A stretch of 64,000 nt of DNA from Frankia alni ACN14a (lineage in GTDB: Bacteria > Actinomycetota > Actinomycetes > Frankiales > Frankiaceae): the NCBI RefSeq assembly GCF_000058485.1, contig NC_008278.1, forward strand, positions 6,938,962 through 7,002,961, read 5' to 3'. The position numbers and the translations under genes were made by a program. Within the stretch, counting starts at the first letter, position 1. Every line of letters starts with the position of its first letter. The notes beneath the pieces are model-generated. The model saw only the letters and a program-made list of their open reading frames with translations. It was not told the origin of the DNA and did not search any database. This document shows, piece by piece, positions 1 through 7,646 of the stretch.

Positions 1-87
1 CCCGCCGGCCCGCCGGCCGGCGGGGCCGGGGCACGCCCGTCGTCTCATCCGCATCGAACCGCCGATCGCACGATCCGAGGAGTCCCG

Positions 88-348
88 ATGTCGTCATCCC
101 ACGCCGAGATCGTCAACACGGTGACCGAGATCGTCGCCGGCGCGCTCCGCCTGCCCGCCGAGACCCTCGCCGCGGACCTCAACCTGCGGACGGTCGAGGG
201 CACGGACTCGGTGAAGGTCCTGCTCGCGATCGCCCGGATCGAGCGCGAGTACAGCATCGAGATCGAGGACGAGGACGTCTTCACCCTGACCACGATCAAC
301 GACGTCGTCCGCATCGTGCAGGCGCAGCTCACCGAGACGACGGTCTGA
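88..348 (+). CDS. Acyl carrier protein
   Basis: A free-standing carrier protein of 86 residues, the usual size for the family. It would carry acyl or amino-acyl groups on a phosphopantetheine arm in the cytoplasm. The attachment serine is Ser41 in the GTDSVKVL context (the DSxxxxL pattern of the family). It is followed by the acidic helix IEREYSIEIEDEDVF, typical of surfaces recognised by partner enzymes. The start has a good ribosome site (GAGGAG about 9 nt upstream). The gene to its right is on the other strand and its left neighbours lie outside the window, so the pathway it serves (fatty acid, polyketide or other) cannot be told. Confidence 0.85.
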   Translation: MSSSHAEIVNTVTEIVAGALRLPAETLAADLNLRTVEGTDSVKVLLAIARIEREYSIEIEDEDVFTLTTINDVVRIVQAQLTETTV

Positions 349-385
349 CGCCGAACCCGCCTCCCTGCCAGCCGGCCGCTTTCCC

Positions 386-934
386 TCAGGTGCCGAGGGC
401 GTCGAGGACCTCTGCGGCGGGGAGGGCGGCGAGCGCCGCCCCGGGCAGCCACAGTTTGGATCGGCGCAGGCCGGAGCCGACGACGACCCGGGGATGCTCC
501 GCGACCGCGCGGTCGATCAGCAGCGGCCAGTCGGCGGGCAGCCCGACCGGGGTGATGCCGCCGTGCTCCATCCCGGTGCGGGAGACGGCCGTGTCCATCG
601 GCGCGAACGACACCTTGCGGGCGGCCAGCCGGCGCCGGACCAGCCCGTTCACGTCCGCCCTTGTCGTCGCGAGGACGACGCACGCCGCGAGCGTGGTCTC
701 GGCTCCGCGCCGGGCCGCGACGATCACACAGTTCGCCGAGTCGGCCGGCTCGACCCCGTAGCGCGCGCAGAACGCGGCCGTGTCGGCCACCTCTGGGTCG
801 ATCTGGGCCACCTCGACCCGCTCGACGGGCGGCGCGGACCCCGCGTCCGGCCAGGCCGCCAGCGCCGCCGCGGTCGCCGCCGCGAGCAGGTCCGGTCGGT
901 GCAGGGCCGGCACCGGCTGGAGAACCTCGGTCAT
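386..934 (-). CDS. YbaK/EbsC-type aminoacyl-tRNA deacylase domain protein
   Basis: A 182-residue protein with one YbaK/prolyl-tRNA-editing domain. Members of this family hydrolyse mischarged aminoacyl-tRNAs (for example Cys-tRNAPro or Ala-tRNAPro) in the cytoplasm. Visible family features are the N-terminal part around DTAAFCARYGVEP, the strand ANCVIVAARR, the conserved lysine in RRRLAARKVSF, the GGITPVGLP loop and the C-terminal VVVGSGLRRSKLWLPG. I chose the ATG at 934 rather than an upstream in-frame start at 973, because homology begins after MTEVLQ and the extra residues are basic low-complexity sequence. It is alone on its strand, with 123 nt before the next gene. The exact tRNA substrate is not deducible. 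Confidence 0.8.
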   Translation of the reverse strand: MTEVLQPVPALHRPDLLAAATAAALAAWPDAGSAPPVERVEVAQIDPEVADTAAFCARYGVEPADSANCVIVAARRGAETTLAACVVLATTRADVNGLVRRRLAARKVSFAPMDTAVSRTGMEHGGITPVGLPADWPLLIDRAVAEHPRVVVGSGLRRSKLWLPGAALAALPAAEVLDALGT

Positions 935-1057
935 GCCAGCGAGCGTACGGCGCCGCCGCGGACCTCGATCCATCGACTCGTTAGCGCCGACGCGCCCCCG
1001 CGTGTGGTCCGCGGCGGCCGGTCGGAGGCGGTCCGGCGGAGGCCGCCGGGCGGCACG

Positions 1058-1738
1058 TCAGGACGCGTCGTCGTAGCCCTCGCGGAGGGCGAACCGGGTC
1101 AGCTCCACCCGGTTGCGGAGCTGGAGCTTCCCCAGCACGTTGTGCACATGGTTCTGCACGGTGCGATGCGAGACGCCGAGACGCGCCGCCGCGTCCCGGG
1201 CTGACAGGCCCTTCGCGATCAGGCGCAGCACCTCGATCTCCCGCGCCGTGAGCCGGGGGGTCGACGGCGTCGCGGTCACGTCGCGCGCCGCCCGCGACAT
1301 CTCCCCCAGCACGAGCGCGGCGAGCCCCGCGCTGAAGACGGGGACACCGGCGGCCGTGCGACGCACGGCGTCGACGAGCTCCTCGGGCCGCGCCGACTTG
1401 ACGACGTATCCCGACGCCCCGGCCTGCACCGCCGCGAGGACATCGCCCTGCTCGCCGGAGGCCGAGACGATCAGGACCGCGCCGCCGAACCCGCCGGCCG
1501 CCCCCGGACCGCGCAGGCCCCGGATCACCTCGACGCCCGAGCCGTCCGGGAGCATCAGATCGACAACGACGAGGTCGGGCCGGGTCGCGGCGACCACCCG
1601 CAGCGCCTGCGCCACCGAGCCGGCCGTGCCGACCACCGCGAACCCCGCCTGGTCCAGATCCCGACTCAACGCCTCCCGCCACAGGGGATGGTCGTCGACG
1701 ACCACCACCCTCGCCGGTGGCCTGTCATCGTGGGACAC
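1058..1738 (-). CDS. NarL/LuxR-family response regulator
   Basis: A 226-residue two-component regulator that binds DNA when phosphorylated. The receiver domain spans about residues 10-130, with acidic pocket Asp15-Asp16 and phospho-acceptor Asp60 in VVVDLMLPDG. The C-terminal LuxR-type helix-turn-helix is at about residues 160-225 (LTAREIEVLRLIAKG, SHRTVQNHVHNVLGKL). The start lies 14 nt inside the end of the sensor kinase gene, so the two are translationally coupled and form one system. A likely target is the perfect inverted repeat upstream of the kinase gene, at 3009-3024. By that box and the layout it resembles MacR of Streptomyces; this assignment is an inference from memory of the box. 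Confidence 0.92.
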   Translation of the reverse strand: MSHDDRPPARVVVVDDHPLWREALSRDLDQAGFAVVGTAGSVAQALRVVAATRPDLVVVDLMLPDGSGVEVIRGLRGPGAAGGFGGAVLIVSASGEQGDVLAAVQAGASGYVVKSARPEELVDAVRRTAAGVPVFSAGLAALVLGEMSRAARDVTATPSTPRLTAREIEVLRLIAKGLSARDAAARLGVSHRTVQNHVHNVLGKLQLRNRVELTRFALREGYDDAS

Positions 1739-2972
1739 GCAGCTCGACCTCCGTCCCCGCGCCGGGCCGGCTCGTCACGGTCACCGTGCCACCCAGCTCC
1801 CGCACGCGCCCCCGCACCGAGACCGCGAGCCCCAGCCGCCCCTCGGCGGCGGCCTGCTCCGGCCGCCCGGCCGCCATCCCCACCCCGTCGTCCCGGACGG
1901 TCACGACGACCCGGTCGCCGTCGTCCTCCACGAGCACCCAGGCCGACGCCCCGGGGCCGGCATGGCGGGCCACGTTGTCCACCGTGGCCTCGACCGCGGC
2001 GACGACCTCCCGCGCGCACTCCACGCCCAGGGGTACCGGCGCGCCCGGCGTCGCCACCGTCACCGCGCCCCGGCCCGGCGCCGCCGGTCGCGCCAGCCGG
2101 AGCAGCGGCTCCACCAGGTCCGCCGAGATCCCACTACCCGTCCGCGGCACCCTGCCACCCGACCTGCCGGTCGCCCTGCCCGCCGTTCTGCCCGCAGTTG
2201 TGCCGCCCGATCTGCCGCCCGACCTGCCACCAGCCGCGCCGGCCATGACCGGCGCGACGGCGGGCGTGCGCAGCAGCTCCCGCAGCGCCGCCTCCTGCTC
2301 GGCGGCCATCGCCGCCACCTCGGCCGCGGGCAGCCCCCGCGGCGCCTCCCGCGAGATCAGCGCGAGCGCCTGCAGAACGCCGTCGTGCACGCGGCGGGCC
2401 AGCCGCTCCCGCTCGGCGTCGCCGGCCCGCGCGGCCAGCAGGTCGGCGAGCGCCGTCTCCGCCACCAGCGCCGTGCGGCTCAGGTACCCGACGATCGTCC
2501 CGGACAGCAGGAACAGCACGGCCGTGCCGATCGAGGAGTCGTTGACCACGCCGCGTTCGACGAACGTCGCGATCGACAGCAGCAGGCCGGCGACCAGGCC
2601 GCCCGCCGTGCCGCCCAGCAGCGCCGCGCCGAGGACGCCGCCGGCCGACCACATCCCCGGCAGGACGTGGCCGGAGCGGGGACCCACCGGCAGGGTCAGG
2701 ACGACCATCGCCGCGCAGAGCGTGACGTCCGCGGCGACGAGGACGGCCAGCAGCCGAGGGCACCGGCCGTCGATGGCGGGCGCGAGCACCGACATGACCA
2801 GCGACCAGGCCGTCATCACGCCGAAGAGGGTGACGCCGAGCGCGGGCCGGTCGGCCTGCCCGAGGGTCTGGCCGACCAGGGCGACGGCGTAGGCGAGCGA
2901 CACCCAGCGGTAGACCGTCAGGGACCGCCACAGCGCGCCCCGCACGCCGGCCGGTCCCTGTGGGATCCCCAC
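1725..2972 (-). CDS. Membrane sensor histidine kinase (HisKA_3 type)
   Basis: A 415-residue sensor kinase, partner of the overlapping NarL-type regulator. About five hydrophobic segments occupy residues 15-170 (for example VSLAYAVALVGQTLG and AVLFLLSGTIVGYL), so sensing is probably within or at the membrane. A HisKA_3 phospho-acceptor segment follows (ERLARRVHDGVLQALAL, with the His in RVHDG). The C-terminal ATPase domain has the N box TVDNVARHAG and the G box VRDDGVGMA. Between dimerisation and ATPase domains sits a Gly/Arg/Ser/Thr-rich run of short repeats (GGRSGGRSGG and relatives), probably a flexible linker. The start at 2972 lies 36 nt from a perfect palindrome that could serve autoregulation. 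Confidence 0.9.
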   Translation of the reverse strand: MGIPQGPAGVRGALWRSLTVYRWVSLAYAVALVGQTLGQADRPALGVTLFGVMTAWSLVMSVLAPAIDGRCPRLLAVLVAADVTLCAAMVVLTLPVGPRSGHVLPGMWSAGGVLGAALLGGTAGGLVAGLLLSIATFVERGVVNDSSIGTAVLFLLSGTIVGYLSRTALVAETALADLLAARAGDAERERLARRVHDGVLQALALISREAPRGLPAAEVAAMAAEQEAALRELLRTPAVAPVMAGAAGGRSGGRSGGTTAGRTAGRATGRSGGRVPRTGSGISADLVEPLLRLARPAAPGRGAVTVATPGAPVPLGVECAREVVAAVEATVDNVARHAGPGASAWVLVEDDGDRVVVTVRDDGVGMAAGRPEQAAAEGRLGLAVSVRGRVRELGGTVTVTSRPGAGTEVELRVPR

Positions 2973-3008
2973 CCGGCAAGTGTGACAGAAGGTGCACTCA
3001 GGACGGAA

Positions 3009-3024
3009 TGAGTATCCGTACTCA
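3009..3024. promoter_or_regulatory. MacR-type response regulator box (TGAGTATCCGTACTCA)
   Basis: The sequence TGAGTA-TCCG-TACTCA is a perfect 6+6 inverted repeat (7+7 with the flanking A/T) in the 51-bp gap between the two-component operon and the small membrane protein gene. It differs at one position from the TGAGTACnnGTACTCA box I recall for the MacRS system of Streptomyces, whose regulator is also NarL-type. It overlaps the first possible ATG of the rightward gene, which argues for that gene starting further downstream. Control of both divergent units by the adjacent regulator is inferred. Confidence 0.6.
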
Positions 3025-3059
3025 TGTCAGGACGCCGCAGCGGCCCGAGACTGATCCAT

Positions 3060-3356
3060 ATGTCGCCCACACCACCGCAGGCCAGGACCACGACCGTCTT
3101 CTTCGTCCAGGCGGCGCTGTCGTTCGCCGTGTCCCTGTGCGCCGTCACGTACGCGATCGCCCGGCTGCCCGGCGACTCCTGGATGCGCGCCTTCCTCTGG
3201 CTCGGCCTGCTCTACACCGTGACCTCGGCGTTCACCCTGGCCAAGTGCGTGCGCGACCAACAGGAGGCGGCCAGCGTCGTCAACCGGGTGGACCAGGTCC
3301 GGCTGGAGCGGCTCCTGGCGGAGTACGACCCGCTGAAGACGCCGGTCAGTCGCTGA
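3060..3356 (+). CDS. YiaA/YiaB-type two-helix membrane protein
   Basis: A 98-residue membrane protein with two predicted transmembrane helices: TVFFVQAALSFAVSLCAVTY (about residues 10-30) and the segment around FLWLGLLYTVTSAFTLAKCV (about 45-65). The pattern matches the YiaA/YiaB two-helix family, whose function is unknown. The C-terminal tail is charged and helical (QVRLERLLAEYDPLK). I place the start at the ATG at 3060 because the earlier in-frame ATG at 3024 lies inside the operator-like palindrome; neither has a strong ribosome site. It is divergent from a two-component system and shares its putative box, so it is a candidate target, perhaps in envelope stress. Confidence 0.7.
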   Translation: MSPTPPQARTTTVFFVQAALSFAVSLCAVTYAIARLPGDSWMRAFLWLGLLYTVTSAFTLAKCVRDQQEAASVVNRVDQVRLERLLAEYDPLKTPVSR

Positions 3357-3460
3357 GTCGACGCCGACCACGCCGGCCGCGCCGGCCGGAACGCCGGACC
3401 GGCAGGCATGGTGGTGCCACGGCCCGCCGCCCGCGGGCGCCCCCACCGTCGGAGGTTCCC

Positions 3461-4171
3461 ATGCCGAGCATTCCCGTCGACGACGGTGCGCGGGGCCGCG
3501 AACTGGTCGAACTGGTCGACCTGTCCGTGCCGATCGTCAGCGGGATGCCCGTGTACCCGGGGGATCCCGAGGTGGCCGTGGCGCCGGCGCTGCGCGCGGC
3601 CGAGGACGGCGTGAACGTGCAGCGCCTGCACCTGGGTTCGCAGTCGGGCACGCACGTCGACGCGCCCTGGCACATCGACGACGCCCTGCCCCGCCTCGAC
3701 GAGCTGCCGCTGGACCGCTTCACCGGCCCGGCGGTGCTCATCGACGCGCGTGGACAGGCGGCGCAGGGGGCGATCGGGCCCGCCGCGCTCCCGGCGGGCC
3801 TGCGCCCCGGTGACGTCGTCCTGTTCGTGACCGGCTGGTCGGATCGCTGGGGGCACCCCGACTACCTGCGCCACCCCTACCTGGCGCCGGACACGGCCCG
3901 GGCGATCGCCGACGCCGGGGTGCGGACCGTCGGCATCGACGCCCTGAGCGTGGACCGCACCCCCGGGCCGGGCCAGGAGTTCAGCCTGGCGGCGCACCGG
4001 GTGCTGTGCGGCGCCGGCGCGGTGATCGCCGAGAACCTCACCGGCCTGGCGAGGCTGCTGCGGGCCCGGGCGCAGGGGCGGACGATCGAGATCTTCCTGT
4101 TTCCCCTGCCGCTCGCCGCGGCCGACGGCGCCCCGGCCCGCGCGGTGGCCCGGCTGGGCCCACTGCCCTGA
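3461..4171 (+). CDS. Metal-dependent cyclase-family hydrolase (kynurenine formamidase-like)
   Basis: A 236-residue member of the cyclase family, which includes bacterial kynurenine formamidase and isatin hydrolase and uses metal ions bound by histidines and aspartate. The signature is complete: VDLSVPIVSGMPVYPGDP near the N-terminus and GSQSGTHVDAPWHID (residues about 58-72) with the HVDxxxH metal ligands. Further along are VLFVTGWSDRW, VGIDALSVD and the C-terminal ENLTGLARL. The ATG at 3461 is preceded by GGAGG at a good distance. The gene stands alone, separated from the small membrane protein by about 100 nt, and the substrate cannot be told. Confidence 0.85.
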   Translation: MPSIPVDDGARGRELVELVDLSVPIVSGMPVYPGDPEVAVAPALRAAEDGVNVQRLHLGSQSGTHVDAPWHIDDALPRLDELPLDRFTGPAVLIDARGQAAQGAIGPAALPAGLRPGDVVLFVTGWSDRWGHPDYLRHPYLAPDTARAIADAGVRTVGIDALSVDRTPGPGQEFSLAAHRVLCGAGAVIAENLTGLARLLRARAQGRTIEIFLFPLPLAAADGAPARAVARLGPLP

Positions 4172-4255
4172 GCGGGCTGGTTCGGCGCCGCTCGACGGGA
4201 TGCTGCCGGCAGCTCAGTGGGATGCCGGGCCAGCGTGCCGCCCCAGCCCCTGTGC

Positions 4256-5857
4256 TCAGCTCCCGACGGCGTGGCGGCGCAGCAGCGGGTCGATGTCGCC
4301 GGGATTCTCGCCGGCCGGGTCGCCGGCCGCGGACCCGCCTGCCGGCGCCGCCTCCGGGGACGCGATCAGCCCGCCATGGGTGCCCGGCGGGTTGATCTGG
4401 ACACGGCCGGGACGCGAGGTGGTCGGCCGGTTGGGGGGACGGACCGCCGGACGGGCGGTCATGCGTGCCGCCGCTGCCGCCCCGACGTCCCCGACGTCCC
4501 CGGCCTCCACCTCGACGTACTCGGCCCCGTGACCGGCAGCGTCGTGACCGGCACCCTCGTAACCGGCACCCTCGTAGTCGTAGCCGGCACCCTCGTAGTC
4601 GTAGCCGGCACCGTCGTGACCGACGTGCGCTTCGGGGCCGGCGGATGGTGCGTAGCCGTAGAGGACCTTCGCGTGGCCGCCACTCGCCGGGCCGCCCGGC
4701 TCCTGCTCCTGCACGCTGGCTACGGCCGGGCTCTCGGGATGGGCTCCCCCGCCCGTCCAGTGGGTCGGTCCGGGCTGCTCGTCCTGCCCGGCGTCGTCGC
4801 GGTAGGCGTGCTGGGCGGCGATCAGACCGCCGAGGTCGATCGTCTCCGCCCGGGCATGCGCGAGCTCCTCGGGGGTCAGCTCCTCCGCCGGCTGGGGACG
4901 GCCGTGGTGGGAGCCGGCGCCCGAGCCGGTGTCCTGGGCGCCGGCGTCTCGCTCGTGGTACGCGAAGGAGGAGCCGACCGGCCGGCGGCGGCTGCGGGCG
5001 ACCCGCTCGGCCTCGATCCGGCGCTCGATCGAGACCCGAGTGATCGCCAGCCGGCGCTCGACCTGGGCGGCGCGGCGCAGGTGAACGAGGTAACCGGCGA
5101 GCCCGAGATCGACCAGGAGCTGCACGGCGATCCACATCCCGCCGAACACGACGGCCAGCACGACGGTCACCGGGAACACCGCCGCCATCAGGGTCAGCCG
5201 CTGGCGGCGCACCCGCATCAGGGCCGCCCGCTCTGCGGCCACCCGGTGCAGCGCGATGGTGCGGCGGGAGTCGACCCGCTCGCCGCCGCGGACCGGGCCG
5301 TCGCCGCCGGCCGTCACCGGGCCGCCCGAAGCCCCGGACCGCGCCGACGACCCCAGCCCACCCGCGGCCGTGGACCCGCCCGACGTACCGGGCCCTCCGG
5401 GAGTTCCCGGCCAGCCCAGGCTCGCCGGCCGGCCCGAAGCCGTAGGCCTGGCTGAAGCCGCCGGCCTGCCCGGAGCCGCCGGACCACTCGAAGCCGCCGG
5501 ACCACTCGAAGCCGCCGACCTGTCGTCGGGGTCCCCAGGAGCGCCGGGGCGCGCGGACACCCGCGCCGCGTAGGAGTCCGGCGCGGCCTGCGCGCCGGTG
5601 ATGGGATCGCGCGAACGGGGGGACTCCGCCTGCGACATACCCGTTCCTCTCACCCCGCCGAGACGTTCATGGTCACTGTCGAATCGATCGGGTTCGGCCT
5701 CGTCGTGGTCAGGTGGACGGCGGGAGAGCACCCGCATCGCCACCGTGAACCGCTCGGTGGAACGCTGCTCCGAGGCCGTGTCGTGGCGGCGCAGCCACAT
5801 GGGGATCAGGACAAATCCCCACACCGCGACAATCGCCGCCCAGATCAGCGCGCTCAC
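4256..5857 (-). CDS. sepX: SepX/GlpR-type divisome membrane protein
   Basis: A 533-residue membrane protein. It opens with a transmembrane segment (SALIWAAIVAVWGFVLIPM) followed by a basic stretch WLRRHD. After a long disordered Pro/Ala/Ser/Gly linker (about residues 50-200) comes a region with two hydrophobic helices (around LTLMAAVFPVTVVLAVVFGG and AVQLLVDLGLAGYLVHLRR) and a charged C-terminal tail with repeated GYDYEGA units. This layout and the genome position beside rimJ and a MoeA-like glp match SepX of Streptomyces and GlpR of corynebacteria, membrane receptors for gephyrin-like Glp at the division septum (recalled knowledge). Start is the GTG at 5857, which overlaps the stop of a 46-codon ORF. 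Confidence 0.75.
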   Translation of the reverse strand: MSALIWAAIVAVWGFVLIPMWLRRHDTASEQRSTERFTVAMRVLSRRPPDHDEAEPDRFDSDHERLGGVRGTGMSQAESPRSRDPITGAQAAPDSYAARVSARPGAPGDPDDRSAASSGPAASSGPAAPGRPAASARPTASGRPASLGWPGTPGGPGTSGGSTAAGGLGSSARSGASGGPVTAGGDGPVRGGERVDSRRTIALHRVAAERAALMRVRRQRLTLMAAVFPVTVVLAVVFGGMWIAVQLLVDLGLAGYLVHLRRAAQVERRLAITRVSIERRIEAERVARSRRRPVGSSFAYHERDAGAQDTGSGAGSHHGRPQPAEELTPEELAHARAETIDLGGLIAAQHAYRDDAGQDEQPGPTHWTGGGAHPESPAVASVQEQEPGGPASGGHAKVLYGYAPSAGPEAHVGHDGAGYDYEGAGYDYEGAGYEGAGHDAAGHGAEYVEVEAGDVGDVGAAAAARMTARPAVRPPNRPTTSRPGRVQINPPGTHGGLIASPEAAPAGGSAAGDPAGENPGDIDPLLRRHAVGS

Positions 5858-5994
5858 CGGAGCACCGCCGTCCGGCCGGAGTGGATCCCGCGATGCCGCG
5901 GCGCCGGAACCGGCACGATTCCCGCGCGGGAGGCCGAGCACGCACCGTCCGCGCCGGGCGCGGCGAGCGCGGCGAGCGCGGAGGTGCTGACCAT
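5854..5994 (-). CDS. Small leader ORF overlapping sepX start (46 aa)
   Basis: An unannotated-type small ORF beginning MVSTSALAALAAPG and ending RTAVLR. Its TGA overlaps the GTG start of sepX in a GTGA junction, the same type of coupling used by real genes elsewhere in the window. A purine-rich ribosome site (GAAGAGG) lies about 9 nt upstream. By hand, about 42 of its 46 codons end in G or C, as expected for a translated frame in this genome. I do not recognise the peptide. It could be a translated leader that couples or meters SepX synthesis. The alternative is a chance ORF, or a longer sepX reading through in the other frame. Confidence 0.4.
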   Translation of the reverse strand: MVSTSALAALAAPGADGACSASRAGIVPVPAPRHRGIHSGRTAVLR

Positions 5995-6437
5995 GCGGGG
6001 CCTCTTCTCGACACCAGCGGATAGCGATTTCGCTGTTGACGCTAGTGAGCGAAATCCACGTGGTCACCGACCCGAACCCCGCGTGTCGCATCCGCAATCG
6101 GATGGGCGAGGGTCGTCCCACCGTCGTCTAACCGACCCCGAGCCCCCCGTGTGGGCTCGGCTTGGCATACGCAGGCACTCGCAGATAGCACCCGCCTCCA
6201 GCAGGTCGCTGCGAATGAGCTCGGGCGTGAGTGTCGGAACAACGCGCCGTGACGACGAGGGGCGGGCGTCCGCTTACCGACACCCGCCACCGAGCGGAGT
6301 GGAACTCGTCACCCCACCCACGGCATAACCCGGAAGCGGGCCCCCGATCCCGCTCCGGGCCACCGCGGATCGGGGCAGCTGGCGGCGGCTCACGCTCGCC
6401 GACGCCGGCGCGTCCGCGCGGGGCCGACCGCGAGCGG
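5995..6437 (-). promoter_or_regulatory. Promoter region of sepX (no gene seen)
   Basis: About 440 nt between the end of rimJ and the leader ORF of sepX. No convincing coding frame was found. It is less GC-rich around 6020-6060 and contains the inverted repeat AGCGA-TT-TCGCT at 6023-6034. A related GAGCGAAATCC lies about 15 nt further on, so the stretch may hold a promoter and an operator. The large gap suggests sepX has its own promoter, although it lies downstream of the galU-glp-rimJ genes. Confidence 0.35.
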
Positions 6438-7073
6438 TCAGGGCCGGCTGTAGCGGCTCTCCCGCCAGCGGCGCACGAGCCCCTCGGGAACGTCCTCGGT
6501 CGTCAGCGCGAATCCGAGGTGGTCGCGGTAGTGCCCGTCGATGGAGAGATAGCGCCGGTGCAGGCCCTCCTCGCGGAAACCGAGCTTGGCCAGCACCCGC
6601 TGGCTGGCGGAGTTCTCGGGCCGCACATTGGCCTCGACGCGGTGCAGGCCGACCGGGCCGAAACAGTGGTCGACGACGAGCGCGAGGGCCGTCGGGGTGA
6701 TGCCCCGCCCGGCGAAGCCGCTGTCCACCCAGTAGCCGACCTGCGCGCTGTTGAAGGCGCCGCGGACAATCGTCGACACCGTCACCTGGCCGACGAGCCG
6801 CCCGTGGAAAACGACCCCGAACGGCAACGCCATGCCGATCCGCGCCTGCTGACGCAGCCGGTGCAGCATCTGCCGGTACACCGAGATGGTCTGGCGCTGC
6901 GCCCAGGTCTCGCGGACCATGACGAGACCGGGCGGGGTCGCCTCCCACGGCGCCAGCCAGTCGGCGTTGCGCAGCCGCACCTCGACCCACGCGGAGGCGT
7001 CACGCAGCCGCAGCGGCCGCACCGTGACCGATCCCTCGGACAGCACCGCCGGCCAGCCCGGAGCCCGCACCAT
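6438..7073 (-). CDS. rimJ: GNAT N-acetyltransferase, RimJ type
   Basis: A 211-residue acetyltransferase of the RimJ/RimL group, which acetylates protein N-termini (classically ribosomal protein S5) or small amines with acetyl-CoA. Family features are the opening VTVRPLRLRDASAWVEVR, the strand VFHGRLVGQVTVSTIVRG, the acyl-CoA loop VDSGFAGRGITPTAL and the typical ENSASQRVLAKLGFREEGL followed by YLSIDGHYRDHLGFAL. The ATG is 7 nt after the stop of mog. The position between glp/mog and sepX is the arrangement recalled for other actinobacteria, so it is part of a conserved block although its biological target is unknown. Confidence 0.85.
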   Translation of the reverse strand: MVRAPGWPAVLSEGSVTVRPLRLRDASAWVEVRLRNADWLAPWEATPPGLVMVRETWAQRQTISVYRQMLHRLRQQARIGMALPFGVVFHGRLVGQVTVSTIVRGAFNSAQVGYWVDSGFAGRGITPTALALVVDHCFGPVGLHRVEANVRPENSASQRVLAKLGFREEGLHRRYLSIDGHYRDHLGFALTTEDVPEGLVRRWRESRYSRP

Positions 7074-7079
7074 GGCGCC

Positions 7080-7646
7080 CTACTCCGCCGTCTCGGCGAC
7101 GCCGGGCGCCCCCGTGTGGTCAGCGGCCGTCTGGTCAGCCGCCGTGTGGTCGCCGGCGCCGCGGAGCTGGGCCACGGCGTGTCCGACCACCCCGGCAAGC
7201 ACGCCCAGCCCGTCGCGGACGCCGCCCGTCGAACCCGGCAGGTTCACCACCAGCGTCGCCGCCGCGGTCCCGGCAAGCCCGCGGGAGAGCACCGCCGCGG
7301 GGACGGCGTCACGGCCGGCGGCCCGCAGCGCCTCGGCGAGTCCGGGGATCGGCCGTTCGATCACGTCCCCGGTCGCCTCGGGGGTGACGTCCCGCGGCCC
7401 GAGACCGGTCCCGCCGGTGGTGACGACCAGGTCGATCCCGTCGGCGACGGCGGCCCGCAGGGCGGCCGTGATCCGCTCCCGCTCGTCGGGGACGACCTGC
7501 GCCGGGCCGACCGCGAAGCCGAGCGCGGCCAGCCCGGTGACGAGCAGCGGCCCAGAGCGGTCCGGGTAGACGCCCCCGTACGCCCGGTCGGACACGGTGA
7601 CGACCCGAGCTCGCGCTCCCGGCGGAGGGCTCGACGAGCCACTCAC
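7080..7646 (-). CDS. mog: MogA/MoaB-type molybdopterin adenylyltransferase
   Basis: A 188-residue protein that would adenylylate molybdopterin before molybdate insertion. The MoCF domain is complete: VVTVSDRAYGGVYPDRSGPL, VVPDERERITAALR, DLVVTTGGTGLGPRDVTPEA and the C-terminal LVVNLPGSTGGVRDGLGVL. The start is a GTG overlapping the moaC stop (GTGA), with only the low-complexity tail of moaC upstream, so the two are coupled. The C-terminus carries a short repetitive tail (HTAADQTAADHTGAPG). With moaC and the MoeA-like glp it makes a three-gene molybdenum cofactor cassette inside the division-linked block. Confidence 0.85.
   Translation of the reverse strand: MSGSSSPPPGARARVVTVSDRAYGGVYPDRSGPLLVTGLAALGFAVGPAQVVPDERERITAALRAAVADGIDLVVTTGGTGLGPRDVTPEATGDVIERPIPGLAEALRAAGRDAVPAAVLSRGLAGTAAATLVVNLPGSTGGVRDGLGVLAGVVGHAVAQLRGAGDHTAADQTAADHTGAPGVAETAE

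Noticed and set aside
6037-6048. TGACGCTAGTGA as a possible BldD site upstream of sepX
   Set aside because: Only a half-site and part of the second half match the BldD pattern as I recall it, and the spacing is wrong. Not strong enough to list.
5858-6121. SepX start at 6121 with 88 extra residues
   Set aside because: The added residues are Arg-rich and unlike the family, whose N-terminus is the transmembrane helix. The shorter start is coupled to a small ORF.
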